Shown here in pieces: positions 50,888 through 58,522 of a stretch of DNA of 58,522 nt. The notes beneath the pieces are model-generated. The model saw only the letters and a list, made by a program, of their open reading frames with translations, searched no databases and was not told the origin of the DNA. Both the position numbers and the translations under genes were made by a program. This stretch comes from Gammaproteobacteria bacterium (lineage in GTDB: Bacteria; Pseudomonadota; Gammaproteobacteria; UWMA-0217), in contig JALSHZ010000091.1 in the NCBI GenBank assembly GCA_026981985.1, positions 1 to 58,522 of the forward strand, written 5' to 3'. Position 1 is the first letter of the stretch. Each line of letters begins with the position of its first letter.

Positions 50888-51371
50888 CGTCGCTCTGATG
50901 CGCTTGCGCTGCGCCGGCTTCGCGCTCCGCCTGTGCCTTGAGCTTTGCCTGGATGAATCGGCTGTGTGGCAGGTAGAGTAGGTCGGCAATCCGCCGGATC
51001 TGGTGTTCCTCGTAGTGATCCAGTACGCCATCGGCAAATGCCACCCGCCAGCAGTCGGTGATGACCTGCTGTTTCTGCTCCGGGGTGAACCGCTCGTTGA
51101 TGATCTTCAGCGTCGGGTGCAGCGAGACATGATCCGCGTCGCGCTGGCGTGCCTCCTCGAACAGTGCTTCCGCCGCTTGATGGTCGAGATCGAACAGTTT
51201 TGCAAGACGTGAGACGATAGTTTGGATCTCGCTGTCCTGCCATTCGTTGTCGGCCTGGCCGATCTCGACCAGTAACAATGCGGCTGCGATGTGCAGGTCC
51301 TTTTCGCTGGGTGTGGCCGTTGCGCCGGGACCCGACAACCGACCAAAGAAATCTTGGATGAGCTTGTGCAT
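50880..51371 (-). CDS. TerB-family protein
   Basis: This 163-residue all-helical protein has TerB signatures: HIAAALLLVEIGQADNEWQD, then FDLDHQAAEALFEEA and QQVITDCWRVAFADGVLDHY, followed by EEHQIRRIADLLYLPHSRF. The acidic D-G/D-x-x-E repeats may bind metal. It is called tellurite-resistance-like by homology, but the role in most bacteria is unknown. It is coupled to the glutamine amidotransferase downstream on the same strand. Confidence 0.9.
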   Translation of the reverse strand: MHKLIQDFFGRLSGPGATATPSEKDLHIAAALLLVEIGQADNEWQDSEIQTIVSRLAKLFDLDHQAAEALFEEARQRDADHVSLHPTLKIINERFTPEQKQQVITDCWRVAFADGVLDHYEEHQIRRIADLLYLPHSRFIQAKLKAQAEREAGAAQAHQSDDV

Positions 51372-51443
51372 GGCGCATATTGTACCCGCTTACGCCGATA
51401 ATGCTCTGGTATCATTACACGAAACAATACCGGGAAACCCTCG

Positions 51444-52283
51444 ATGACATTGCTGAGTTCGCTGGTTGTCTATACCGATCTGGACGGCACGCTACTGGAT
51501 CATCACAGTTACTCTCATGCAGCCGCCGGCCCCGCACTGGCGTTGTTGCGGGCGCATGATGTCCCGGTGGTGCTGGCATCGAGCAAGACCTTCCCCGAGC
51601 TGGCAGAGATTGCCAGTGAGCTGGCGCTGGAATATCCCATCATCGGCGAAAATGGGGCTTTTGTGGCCTGGCCCGTCGCGTTCCCACTTTCGGCAGACTT
51701 CGATCGCGAGCGTGCGGGTTACCGGTTTCGTTACTTTGGCCGCAGTTATGATGGGATTCTGAAGGTGCTGAGGCTGCTGCGCCGTTACCCCGGCATGGCA
51801 TTTTCCGGCTTTTCCGATTGGGGGATCGACGAGCTGATGGCGCATACCGGGCTTGAGCGCGCGGCTGCCGAGCGCGCGGCGCAACGGGAAGCATCTGAGC
51901 CGATCCTCTGGGAAGGCTCAGCGGATGATCTGGGTGTGTTGCATCGGGCGCTCGAAGGCTATGGCCTGACGCTGGTCAAAGGCGGACGCTTCTTCCATGT
52001 GATGGGCCCAACCAGTAAACGTGATGCGATGTGTTGGCTGCATGCCAATATCGAGCGGATGCAGGGGCGTGAACTGCAAATGGTGGCGCTGGGTGACGGG
52101 CCGAACGATATGGAGATGCTCGAAGCGGCGGATATTGCCGTGGTGGTCACCAATCCTGATTCCGATGCCATTGCGCCGCAGGCGCGTCGTGTGTTGCAGA
52201 CAACCCTGGCCGGGCCAGCCGGATGGAACGAGGCAATGCTTCAGATTGCGGCAGAATATAACGACAGGGGGCAGGAAACATGA
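51444..52283 (+). CDS. HAD phosphatase, glucosyl/mannosyl-3-phosphoglycerate type
   Basis: This 279-residue HAD-IIB enzyme has the nucleophile motif TDLDGTLLDH (DLDGT at 12-16), IIGENGAFVAWP, the Lys-containing GLTLVKGGRFFHVMGPTSK and the metal motif VALGDGPNDMEMLEAAD. It resembles mannosyl-3-phosphoglycerate phosphatase. It overlaps the next gene (ATGA), a GT81-type glucosyl-3-phosphoglycerate synthase, so the likely substrate is glucosyl-3-phosphoglycerate, giving the compatible solute glucosylglycerate. The precise sugar is inferred from context. Confidence 0.82.
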   Translation: MTLLSSLVVYTDLDGTLLDHHSYSHAAAGPALALLRAHDVPVVLASSKTFPELAEIASELALEYPIIGENGAFVAWPVAFPLSADFDRERAGYRFRYFGRSYDGILKVLRLLRRYPGMAFSGFSDWGIDELMAHTGLERAAAERAAQREASEPILWEGSADDLGVLHRALEGYGLTLVKGGRFFHVMGPTSKRDAMCWLHANIERMQGRELQMVALGDGPNDMEMLEAADIAVVVTNPDSDAIAPQARRVLQTTLAGPAGWNEAMLQIAAEYNDRGQET

Positions 52284-53491
52284 GTGATTTTTCACAGGCA
52301 GGAGCAATTACCACGCTGCACAATTTGACCGATAGGCCGTTGGAGGATATTGAGGCTGAATTGCTGGGCTTCAGTCGCAAGAATCCGATGACGTTGATCT
52401 TGCCGTCACTGTTTTCCGAGCTTGAAGGGCCGGCGCTGGGTAATATCATCGAAAAGCTGGCCGGTGCGGCGTATCTCAATGAGATCGTGATTGGCCTGGA
52501 CCGTGCCGATGCCGCGCAGTTCGAACAGGCGCGCCGCTTCTTCGATCGTCTGCCGCAGAAAAAGACCATTCTGTGGAACGATGGCCCGGCGCTGCGTGCG
52601 ATGGATGCGCGGCTGGCGGAAGAGGGCTTGTCGCCGACTCAGGAAGGCAAAGGGCGCAATGTCTGGTTCTGTATGGGCTATATCCTTGCTGCCAACAACG
52701 CCAAGGTTGTTGCGTTACACGACTGCGATATCGTGACCTATGAGCGTGACCTTCCGGCGCGTCTGTTCTATCCGCTTGCCAACCCATTGTTCGATTTTGT
52801 CTTTGCCAAGGGATACTACTCGCGCATTCATGACAATCGGCTCAGCGGGCGGGCGGTGCGCCTGCTGGTCGCGCCGCTGATCAGTTCGCTGAAGCAACTG
52901 CTGGAGCATCAGCCCTATCTGGAGTTTCTCGGTTCGTTTCGTTATCCGCTGTCCGGTGAGTTCGGCATGCGTACTGAAATTATTCCCGCCATTCGCATTC
53001 CCGGTGACTGGAGCCTGGAAGTCGGCATGTTGTCGGAGATCTATCGCAATGTCAGCGCCCGCCATGTCTGCCAGGTGGATATCGCCGACAACTATGATCA
53101 CAAGCATCAGAACATGGGCGGGGATGACTACGGCAGCGGTCTGTCGCGTATGGCACACGAGATTGCCAAGGCGATCTTTCGCAAGCTCGCGACTGAAGGC
53201 GTGCAGCTGAGTTCGGCATTCTTCCGCACCTTGAAGGCCACCTACTATCGGCAGGCGCTGGACATGATCGAACGCTACGAAGCTGATGCATTGCTCAATG
53301 GTCTGCTGTTCGACCGTCATGCTGAAGAGCAGGCGGTGGAGCTGTTTACGCGTGCTGTTGCCCGCGCGGGGGAAGTCTATCTCGGTCATCCGGAGGAAGT
53401 GCCGTTCATGGCGAACTGGAACCGGGTGTTCAGCGCCATTCCGGATTTTTCCGATGCGCTGCTGTCAGCGGTTGAATTGGACAATCGATGA
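52280..53491 (+). CDS. glucosyl-3-phosphoglycerate synthase-like glycosyltransferase
   Basis: This 403-residue GT-A glycosyltransferase has MTLILPSLFSELEGPALGNI and VIGLDRADAAQF near the start, the metal motif VALHDCDIVTYERDL, then GEFGMRTEIIPAIRIPGDWS and HKHQNMGGDDYGSGLSRMAH. These are features of the GT81 GpgS family, which joins a sugar nucleotide to 3-phosphoglycerate. It is coupled by ATGA overlap to the phosphatase upstream, so the two steps make an osmoprotectant. The acceptor and sugar are by homology. Confidence 0.85.
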   Translation: MSDFSQAGAITTLHNLTDRPLEDIEAELLGFSRKNPMTLILPSLFSELEGPALGNIIEKLAGAAYLNEIVIGLDRADAAQFEQARRFFDRLPQKKTILWNDGPALRAMDARLAEEGLSPTQEGKGRNVWFCMGYILAANNAKVVALHDCDIVTYERDLPARLFYPLANPLFDFVFAKGYYSRIHDNRLSGRAVRLLVAPLISSLKQLLEHQPYLEFLGSFRYPLSGEFGMRTEIIPAIRIPGDWSLEVGMLSEIYRNVSARHVCQVDIADNYDHKHQNMGGDDYGSGLSRMAHEIAKAIFRKLATEGVQLSSAFFRTLKATYYRQALDMIERYEADALLNGLLFDRHAEEQAVELFTRAVARAGEVYLGHPEEVPFMANWNRVFSAIPDFSDALLSAVELDNR

Positions 53492-53569
53492 TCTGGGTCA
53501 ATGCAGCCACAGGCGGCTGTGCTATTGAAGGAATCAGTGATAAGTCCGAACCCGTTCAGGAGGTGAGAC

Positions 53570-53917
53570 ATGATTGATCTGAAAGAGAAATTCTCCAACC
53601 TTGTCGAAGAATTGAAGGAAGAGAAAAAGGATCTGGAAATCAAGCTGCAAATTGCCAAACTGGAGGTTGAGGAAGGCTGGGAAAAGCTGGAGGAGAAGTA
53701 CGGCAACAAGGATGAGTGGCGGGTACGCATGCATCTTGCCAAACTGGAAATGGAGGAGGAATGGGACAAGATCGAGGAGAAGCTCGATGATCTCAAGCAC
53801 AAGGCAAGCGGGCTGGTCGATAGTTCCGAAGAAAAGCTCCACGAAGGTTGGGAGGCAGCCAGGAAACTGGGTGAAGAAGTCAAACAGGGTATCGCCAAGA
53901 TCCGTGACAAGATCTGA
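53570..53917 (+). CDS. charged coiled-coil protein
   Basis: This 115-residue protein is almost wholly helical and extremely rich in Glu and Lys. Heptads such as LVEELKEEKKDLEIKLQIAK and VEEGWEKLEEKYGNK repeat, as does LAKLEMEEEWDKIEEKLDDL. This suggests an extended coiled coil. There is no signal peptide or Cys. AGGAGGTGA upstream supports ATG 53570. It lies 78 bases after the glycosyltransferase in the same direction, so a stress-related role alongside the osmolyte genes is possible. The family is not recognised. Confidence 0.75.
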   Translation: MIDLKEKFSNLVEELKEEKKDLEIKLQIAKLEVEEGWEKLEEKYGNKDEWRVRMHLAKLEMEEEWDKIEEKLDDLKHKASGLVDSSEEKLHEGWEAARKLGEEVKQGIAKIRDKI

Positions 53918-53970
53918 GCACTCACCATGATTCTGGACGATGTCCCTGTCATGTCAGAAGGACAGCGGCG

Positions 53971-54333
53971 GTGATTGGGCCAGTCAGCCGTCGCTGTGCA
54001 CGGTCGACCCAGGCGCGGGTGCGTCGTACCGGATTGTTGGCCAGCGACGATGAGTGCAAGGTTTTCTATAACCTCTGTCCGGGCCGGGTGCATTTTCGGG
54101 CCGGGGATGGATTGCTCTATTTTGTCGACTCCCCCTATGAGTCCATCTCCGACATTATCGATGCTGTTTTTCGAGGACTTGGAAGCCAGGCTCAGGTTCA
54201 GCAGCTTTTTATGGATGAGCACCGCTACCTGAAAGCAGCCAAGGTGCTGAAGCTAAAAGGCATGCCGCGCGAAACCAACGCCTTGCTGGTGGCACTACGG
54301 CTCAATGGGGTTGTAATCGATCGGGTCGATTGA
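53971..54333 (+). CDS. hypothetical protein, short
   Basis: This 120-residue protein is not recognised. GTG 53971 with AAGGA (53958-53962) 8 bases before it is the best start. The sequence after residue 25 (ASDDECKVFYNLCPGRVHFR, then ESISDIIDAVFRGLGSQAQV) looks like a small alpha/beta domain; the first 22 residues are Arg-rich and may be non-native. It ends 32 bases inside the convergent DUF364-like gene. It might be a genuine small gene or a frame that reads by chance. Confidence 0.45.
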   Translation: MIGPVSRRCARSTQARVRRTGLLASDDECKVFYNLCPGRVHFRAGDGLLYFVDSPYESISDIIDAVFRGLGSQAQVQQLFMDEHRYLKAAKVLKLKGMPRETNALLVALRLNGVVIDRVD

Positions 54334-55153
54334 TACGAGCCAGCAGCGCGTCGATGCCGGGGTAGTTGGCGGATGTCAGTTGGTATTTCTGCCCCACTTT
54401 CCCCCAGGATGCCTGTTGGTCCAGCTTTTCCTGCACTGCTGTCGTGTCATCGAACCAGACGCCACCGGTTGCGGTGACACCATGGGCAAATAGCACATCA
54501 GGTAGCCCGCTGGCCGTGGGGCCGATCAGGCTGAACGACTCGGCGGTCGGTGTTGCCGCCAGTATTGAATCCAGGCTGTCGTTGATCAGTGTCGCCGCAG
54601 TACAAATGATGCTGCGGCAATTCGCCAGTGCCTGCGGGTCGGTAGCGACGCGTACCCCCGGCTCGATGGCAACACGTTCTGGCTGGTGTTCCAGTACGAT
54701 TAAATCACACCCTCGGCTTTTAAGCTTCTTCACTAGTGGGCGGAAGTATCCGACCATGCCTATCGTTTCACCCGGTTGTGGGTCGCGATTGCCAGCCGCG
54801 GGAACGTGTGTCGGTACAAAGCCAGCACGACGCATGACATGGTCGCTGCAAGCATTGAACAACCCGATGGCGACCGCCCGCTGGGCCAAAGAACCGCGCT
54901 CTAACCAATGAGGAAAGCCCCAGGTATTGGGAAGGCCATCAATCACCAGTCGTCGTTCCAGCTCTGCCCGGGTATCGTCGAGACTGACATAGAACGGCCC
55001 GATACTACCATCTTCAAGAAACACAAAACCAAACTCATCTGTGCTTTCATCGACGGGTGTCTTTGGTGGAATGTAAATAGATGTAACCTGAGGCGGGCTG
55101 GCGGAATCCAGGAGTCGTGTTCCAAGCTTGATATATCCATCATTGATCGTCAT
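54302..55153 (-). CDS. DUF364-like putative heavy-metal chelation protein
   Basis: This 283-residue protein begins MTINDGYIKLGTRLLDSASP. The core blocks RAVAIGLFNACSDHVMRRAG, then IGMVGYFRPLVKKLKSRGCD and ICTAATLINDSLDSIL, followed by IGPTASGLPDVLFAHGVTAT, match the DUF364/DUF4213 domain pattern (a family called putative heavy-metal chelation). The substrate and partner are unknown. ATG 55153 is preferred over a TTG at 55171. It stands alone on the minus strand. Confidence 0.75.
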   Translation of the reverse strand: MTINDGYIKLGTRLLDSASPPQVTSIYIPPKTPVDESTDEFGFVFLEDGSIGPFYVSLDDTRAELERRLVIDGLPNTWGFPHWLERGSLAQRAVAIGLFNACSDHVMRRAGFVPTHVPAAGNRDPQPGETIGMVGYFRPLVKKLKSRGCDLIVLEHQPERVAIEPGVRVATDPQALANCRSIICTAATLINDSLDSILAATPTAESFSLIGPTASGLPDVLFAHGVTATGGVWFDDTTAVQEKLDQQASWGKVGQKYQLTSANYPGIDALLARINRPDRLQPH

Positions 55154-55171
55154 GCGCTGATTATAAGCCAA

Positions 55172-55515
55172 GAATGGATCTTGTGATCGAGGGCAAGGTG
55201 GAGGGACGTGATTGTGGAGTACTATGCCTATAGATGTGTCGTACTGGCAGATGTTGTGGTGCGCAAATCGCCAAGCCTGCCGCGCGCGGTGACAGCTACT
55301 ATCGCTTCGCGGCGCCGGACCGTTTCTACGCAGATGTTATAGAGATAATGGAAAAGCGATGAACGCGATGATCGTTTTGGACCTCAGTGCCTTATCTATT
55401 GGGACGGCGGAATCTATCGGGGTTCCTTCAACCGTTCTGCCTGCTTTCTAGACGATGTATTTATCGTGCCGCCTCAATCTAATTATCCTCTAACCCAGTA
55501 GAAATACCAACCAAA
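55172..55515 (+). other. gap before the polysaccharide genes
   Basis: Apart from the short interrupted frame at 55174-55362, no feature is clear. The sequence becomes AT-richer towards the flippase gene. A promoter for the downstream genes is probably here, but no single good match to a sigma-70 promoter was found. Confidence 0.4.
55174..55362 (+). pseudogene. short open frame with in-frame stop, possible gene remnant
   Basis: From ATG 55174 the frame reads 19 residues to a TAG (55231-55233), then ATG 55234 and 42 more residues (MCRTGRCCGAQIAKPAARGD, then SYYRFAAPDRFYADVIEIME) to a TGA at 55360. The second part looks protein-like and contains no frameshift. This could be a decayed gene preceding the surface-polysaccharide cluster. 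I do not recognise a family. Confidence 0.3.
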
Positions 55516-56865
55516 ATGAAATCAACTCGTGTTGCTACCGATGCAAATAAGCGGTCAGAGGGTATCAGGAGAAACGTAATATGGATCGCGTTGATAAAAG
55601 TCATCACAATCGGGGTCGGATTTCTGATGGTCTCAGTACTGTTGAACGCGCTCGGCGCAAAAAACTATGGGATCTGGGTCACTATCTATAGCATTGTTGG
55701 TTGGGCATCAATCAGTGACTTTGGGCTCGGCAATGGGCTAAGAAACAAGTTGGCGCTCGCTTTTGCTAGGGGTGACACAACTCTGGCCAGAACCTATGTG
55801 TCGACAGCCTACGGAATGTTGTCTGCTGTTACCACTGCATTGATTGTTGTCTCATTTCCAGTCATCTATCTTGTGAATTGGGAGTGGGTACTCGGTGTTA
55901 CTGAGGACTACAATCAAACCATATGGCTAGTCGTTGAAATAGTCCTGATTCTCTATCTAATGCGACTCGTGCTTAACTTGATCACGGTCGTATTGCTTGC
56001 AGATCAGCGGCCCGCAAAAAAAGATCTTTTTGAGGCAATCTTTTCAGTTGTATCGCTTTTCGGGGTGACTGTTCTTAGTCTGGTTGGAGGGGCAAGCCTT
56101 CTTGCTGTCGCTTTGGTGCTCGGTGCCGTTCCAGTTATCGGCTATGTCTTAATGTCTTTTTTCTATTATCGAGGCCAATACGCAGCGATATCACCGACCC
56201 CGAAGCGATTCGATGTTGCCGCGTCGCGAGGGCTTGTTGGACTTAGCGCGCGCTTTTTTGTTGTCCAAGTGGCCTTCCTGATTGTCTTTACGACTGACAA
56301 TATCATGTTGGCGCATCTGTTTGGTCCCGAGGCAGTTTCATCTTATTCGATAGCGCTAAAGTATTTCACAATTCCAGTGATGATAATAAAGATTGTATCT
56401 GGCCCCCTTTGGTCCGCGTTCACTGAGGCCTATGCAAAAGACGATATCGACTGGATACGAGGCGTAATGAAAAAGGTGGCCGGTGTGGTAATTCTCCTAT
56501 ATCTATTGGTCGCTGTCATGTTTCTACTGGCACCCACTGTTTATAGTGTTTGGCTTTCTGGGATAGTTACTATCCCAAATTCTCTCAATGTGGCGATGGC
56601 CGTATATGCGTTATTAATGATATTCCTTTCACCCTTCAGCTATTTCCTTAATGGTTTGGGGAGGTTGCGTGTGCAGTTCATGGTGTCGATTTTTGAGGCT
56701 ATCGTCAATATTCCGCTCTCGCTCTTTTTTGCGGTCGTTCTCGAGATGGGGATGATTGGGATAATTATTGGGACAATATGCTCGTTACTTCTTGGAGCGC
56801 TACTCCAACCGTATCAGTATTGGTTGATCGTTACGAAGCGCGACAAGGGAATATGGAGTACATAA
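55516..56865 (+). CDS. polysaccharide flippase, Wzx/MATE-like
   Basis: This 449-residue protein has about 12-14 hydrophobic segments, such as IGVGFLMVSVLLNALGAKNY, then FLIVFTTDNIMLAHLFGPEA, and no signal sequence cleavage. It fits the MVF/PST flippase superfamily that moves lipid-linked oligosaccharides across the inner membrane. Codon use is noticeably more A/T-rich than the flanking housekeeping genes, as is common in O-antigen or exopolysaccharide loci. It is followed by a polymerase/ligase-like gene, so a sugar-polymer cluster probably continues past the window. Confidence 0.88.
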   Translation: MKSTRVATDANKRSEGIRRNVIWIALIKVITIGVGFLMVSVLLNALGAKNYGIWVTIYSIVGWASISDFGLGNGLRNKLALAFARGDTTLARTYVSTAYGMLSAVTTALIVVSFPVIYLVNWEWVLGVTEDYNQTIWLVVEIVLILYLMRLVLNLITVVLLADQRPAKKDLFEAIFSVVSLFGVTVLSLVGGASLLAVALVLGAVPVIGYVLMSFFYYRGQYAAISPTPKRFDVAASRGLVGLSARFFVVQVAFLIVFTTDNIMLAHLFGPEAVSSYSIALKYFTIPVMIIKIVSGPLWSAFTEAYAKDDIDWIRGVMKKVAGVVILLYLLVAVMFLLAPTVYSVWLSGIVTIPNSLNVAMAVYALLMIFLSPFSYFLNGLGRLRVQFMVSIFEAIVNIPLSLFFAVVLEMGMIGIIIGTICSLLLGALLQPYQYWLIVTKRDKGIWST

Positions 56866-56996
56866 GGGAATGGACAGCAGGAGTTTGTTGGTGTTATGGG
56901 GCTATGCAAGAACTTGGTCGTTGTCGGTTCTAGTAGGCGCTGCCCAGAAAATACGGGTGGTTGTCACGGTGATTGTGGTTCATAAGGGTTACTAAT

Positions 56997-58268
56997 ATGC
57001 CGAGGTTGATGGGTAAACTTGGCTCGCGTCGAGTTCTAAGGCGCCAAGCTGCGTTAGATGTCGTCATGATGTCGATCTTGATAATGGTGTCAGGGAATCC
57101 CGCTGCGCTGTCGATCGGCCTTGAGGTAGCCTATGTATCAATATTCCTACTCTTTATTGTATATTGGAAACTGAGAAACGTATCACTGAAGCTCAATAAG
57201 CTTCATTTGGCATTTCTGACATCGATAGTGTTTGTAATATTCATACAGTACATCGTGTTTGGCGACATGGTGGTTAAGTCGGCGTTGGGGTTTTTGGTGA
57301 GGTTGCTTATAGCGGTGCTCGCGGCGAGAGTCATTCGAAACTTTCATATGGTCTTTGCGAATGTAATGGTGTGGATTGCTGCGTTAGGGGTTGGCATCCA
57401 TTCGCTTCACTTGCTTGGCGTTGATATTGTTGCATTGTTGTCACCTATTCAGGTTCCGTTGGATACGGATATTCGGGATAGTTTCGGCATCCACACGGTG
57501 ATACCGGGTGTTGAGCACCGAAATTGTGGCATGTTTTGGGAGCCCGGCGCTTTTGCGGGATACATCGTAGTGTCACTATTTCTGATTGTCGTGGGAGAGC
57601 GTTCTAAAAGTAGCTGGTGGAAGGTGCTTATACTACTACTAGCGGATATCACGACATTATCCACAACAGGGTATGTTGTTGGGTTCGTTGTGTTCCTCTA
57701 TTGGGTCTATTTGATCTTGGGAAATCAGCAGAACCTTTATCGCTATACTATCTTTCCGTTAGTACTTATCGGTGGCCTATGGGGTGGCTGGTATGCTTTC
57801 CAAACGCTTCCGTTTCTGCAAGAGAAGATACAAGATCGGGTTGATAGCACCTCCGCAAAAGCTGAGGGAAGCGAGATCAATAGATTCGGTAACTTTGTTT
57901 ACGATCTGTCATTTATTGCGAAACGTCCTATATTTGGCTGGGGTACAACACCTTATACCAAGCTCGAAGAGGATCCATACGCGGTTGAAGCCGCTGAAGG
58001 GCAAGGGAATGGCCTTAGTGGGTTCTATGTGAAATTCGGTGTGGTGATAGGTTCAATGTATTTCTATCTGGTATTCCGGTCGTTGGCATATTTGATACCC
58101 CGGAAGTCTGAGCGTCTGCTTGGGATTGCGGTGATGGCAATGGCGTTATTCGGTGAGCAATTTTTGAATTATCCGCTTTTCCTTGCTTTTGCTTTCGCCT
58201 ATGGTGTGGGTGGTTACAAGAAGAGACGCCGCCGTAGGAAGAGGAAGGCGTTACTGGCATCGTCTTGA
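56997..58268 (+). CDS. O-antigen ligase/polymerase-like membrane protein
   Basis: This 423-residue protein has about 10-12 membrane spans. A large loop lies between spans, containing HRNCGMFWEPGAFAGYIVVS and later KRPIFGWGTTPYTKLEEDPY. The W-E-P-G and R-P-x-x-G-x-G patterns are typical of Wzy_C/O-antigen ligase-superfamily proteins that join or polymerise lipid-linked glycans. ATG 56997 is chosen because aaggg (56983-56987) precedes it; GTG 56973 is further upstream. It has an A/T-rich codon bias like the flippase. Polymerase versus ligase cannot be decided. Confidence 0.8.
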   Translation: MPRLMGKLGSRRVLRRQAALDVVMMSILIMVSGNPAALSIGLEVAYVSIFLLFIVYWKLRNVSLKLNKLHLAFLTSIVFVIFIQYIVFGDMVVKSALGFLVRLLIAVLAARVIRNFHMVFANVMVWIAALGVGIHSLHLLGVDIVALLSPIQVPLDTDIRDSFGIHTVIPGVEHRNCGMFWEPGAFAGYIVVSLFLIVVGERSKSSWWKVLILLLADITTLSTTGYVVGFVVFLYWVYLILGNQQNLYRYTIFPLVLIGGLWGGWYAFQTLPFLQEKIQDRVDSTSAKAEGSEINRFGNFVYDLSFIAKRPIFGWGTTPYTKLEEDPYAVEAAEGQGNGLSGFYVKFGVVIGSMYFYLVFRSLAYLIPRKSERLLGIAVMAMALFGEQFLNYPLFLAFAFAYGVGGYKKRRRRRKRKALLASS

Positions 58269-58404
58269 TGAGGTAATATAGATCGCTAATCTAATGTTAG
58301 CGGTTTTCGTTTTGCTAAAAGAAGGCGAACGTTTTCTCGGCCTTGGTCTTCGTAATGGAAAAGCGTGGGGCTGTGTTTTTGTTTTAGCTTCAAAAGCTAG
58401 TGTA

Positions 58405-58433
58405 GTGTAACAAATAACGCGATCATATATAAT
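58405..58433 (+). promoter_or_regulatory. possible promoter of the edge transposase
   Basis: TATAAT (58428-58433) is perfect; the -35 region 17 bases upstream (GTGTAA) is weak. It lies about 38 bases before the transposase ATG. Confidence 0.35.
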
Positions 58434-58470
58434 GACGGTGTTTTCCACCAAGAATTATCGGTCCGATATT

Positions 58471-58522
58471 ATGCCAGCACCTGTCACTATCACGCTCTCG
58501 GAGGAAGAGCGTAAAGAATTTC
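58471..58522 (+). CDS. IS630-type transposase, N-terminus only (runs off window)
   Basis: The frame reads MPAPVTITLSEEERKEF to the window end. The pattern (short lead, I-T-L-S-E-E-E-R) resembles the opening of IS630-type transposases. Only 17 residues are visible, so family and intactness are uncertain. Its presence next to the AT-rich polysaccharide genes hints at a mobile boundary. Confidence 0.45.
   Translation, partial: MPAPVTITLSEEERKEF

Overview
The window is about 58.5 kb of moderately GC-rich bacterial chromosome. It reads as a free-living gammaproteobacterium, probably of the Chromatiales/Ectothiorhodospiraceae kind. This is inferred from familiar gene content and order (glnE-ilvE-small zinc finger-hldE, glnK-amtB, gpmI, yajD, a FadE/FadI/FadJ-type beta-oxidation set) and from no single diagnostic marker. 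No rRNA, tRNA or CRISPR array was recognised. Both window edges fall inside the 5' ends of transposase genes (ISAs1-like on the left, IS630-like on the right).

Layout. 1-785: transposase edge and a higBA toxin-antitoxin pair whose toxin frame is extended by an apparent one-base insertion. 822-5892: Lrp-type regulator divergent from type-2 leuA, two small unknown genes, ppx, and a small membrane protein. 6211-13902: the most interesting region. A near-consensus sigma-54 promoter precedes two secreted proteins with Fap-amyloid-type repeats (220 and 694 residues), a C39-like peptidase (FapD-like), a third secreted protein with one degenerate Fap-type motif (FapE-like), an outer-membrane beta-barrel with a coiled-coil N-terminus (FapF-like) and a VpsR-like sigma-54 activator. 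The 694-residue protein carries about 29 short Gly-x-Tyr-x-Gly repeats between its second and third Fap motifs. 14015-14877: antitoxin remnant and a TauE/SafE exporter. 15173-21745: permuted-papain peptidase plus a fatty-acid beta-oxidation operon.

22087-25378: GNAT-like acyltransferase, JmjC/cupin-like protein, zinc-ribbon protein and two small conserved proteins. 25408-27591: double-RCK potassium channel and a membrane protein. 27689-31260: CmoM-like methyltransferase, HDAC-like deacetylase and a FixL/FixJ-type two-component pair. 31282-34794: DUF3108, thioredoxin-fold DUF255 and hemerythrin-like proteins. 34914-37952: PfkB sugar kinase, phosphoglycerate mutase and YajD. 38281-40012: amtB-glnK. 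40304-43293: a SARP/BTAD regulator followed by two orphan predicted beta-rich proteins in an AT-richer stretch. 43356-48912: hldE, zinc finger, ilvE and glnE. 49009-51371: DUF302, retropepsin, class II glutamine amidotransferase and TerB. 51444-55153: glucosylglycerate-type osmolyte pair, a charged coiled-coil protein, a small unknown and a DUF364-like protein. 55516-58268: flippase and O-antigen ligase/polymerase-like gene, AT-richer than the rest and looking like the edge of a surface polysaccharide locus.

How the genes work together. The 6.2-13.9 kb cluster looks like a self-contained secreted-fibre system: promoter, two fibre-type proteins, processing peptidase, accessory protein, outer-membrane channel and dedicated activator. 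It lacks a recognisable FapA and the C-terminal Cys-x-Cys motif I recall for Pseudomonas Fap proteins. The remaining genes are mainly nitrogen control (glnE, glnK, amtB), amino-acid, fatty-acid and envelope metabolism. All functional assignments rest on motif recognition by eye; no database search was run.
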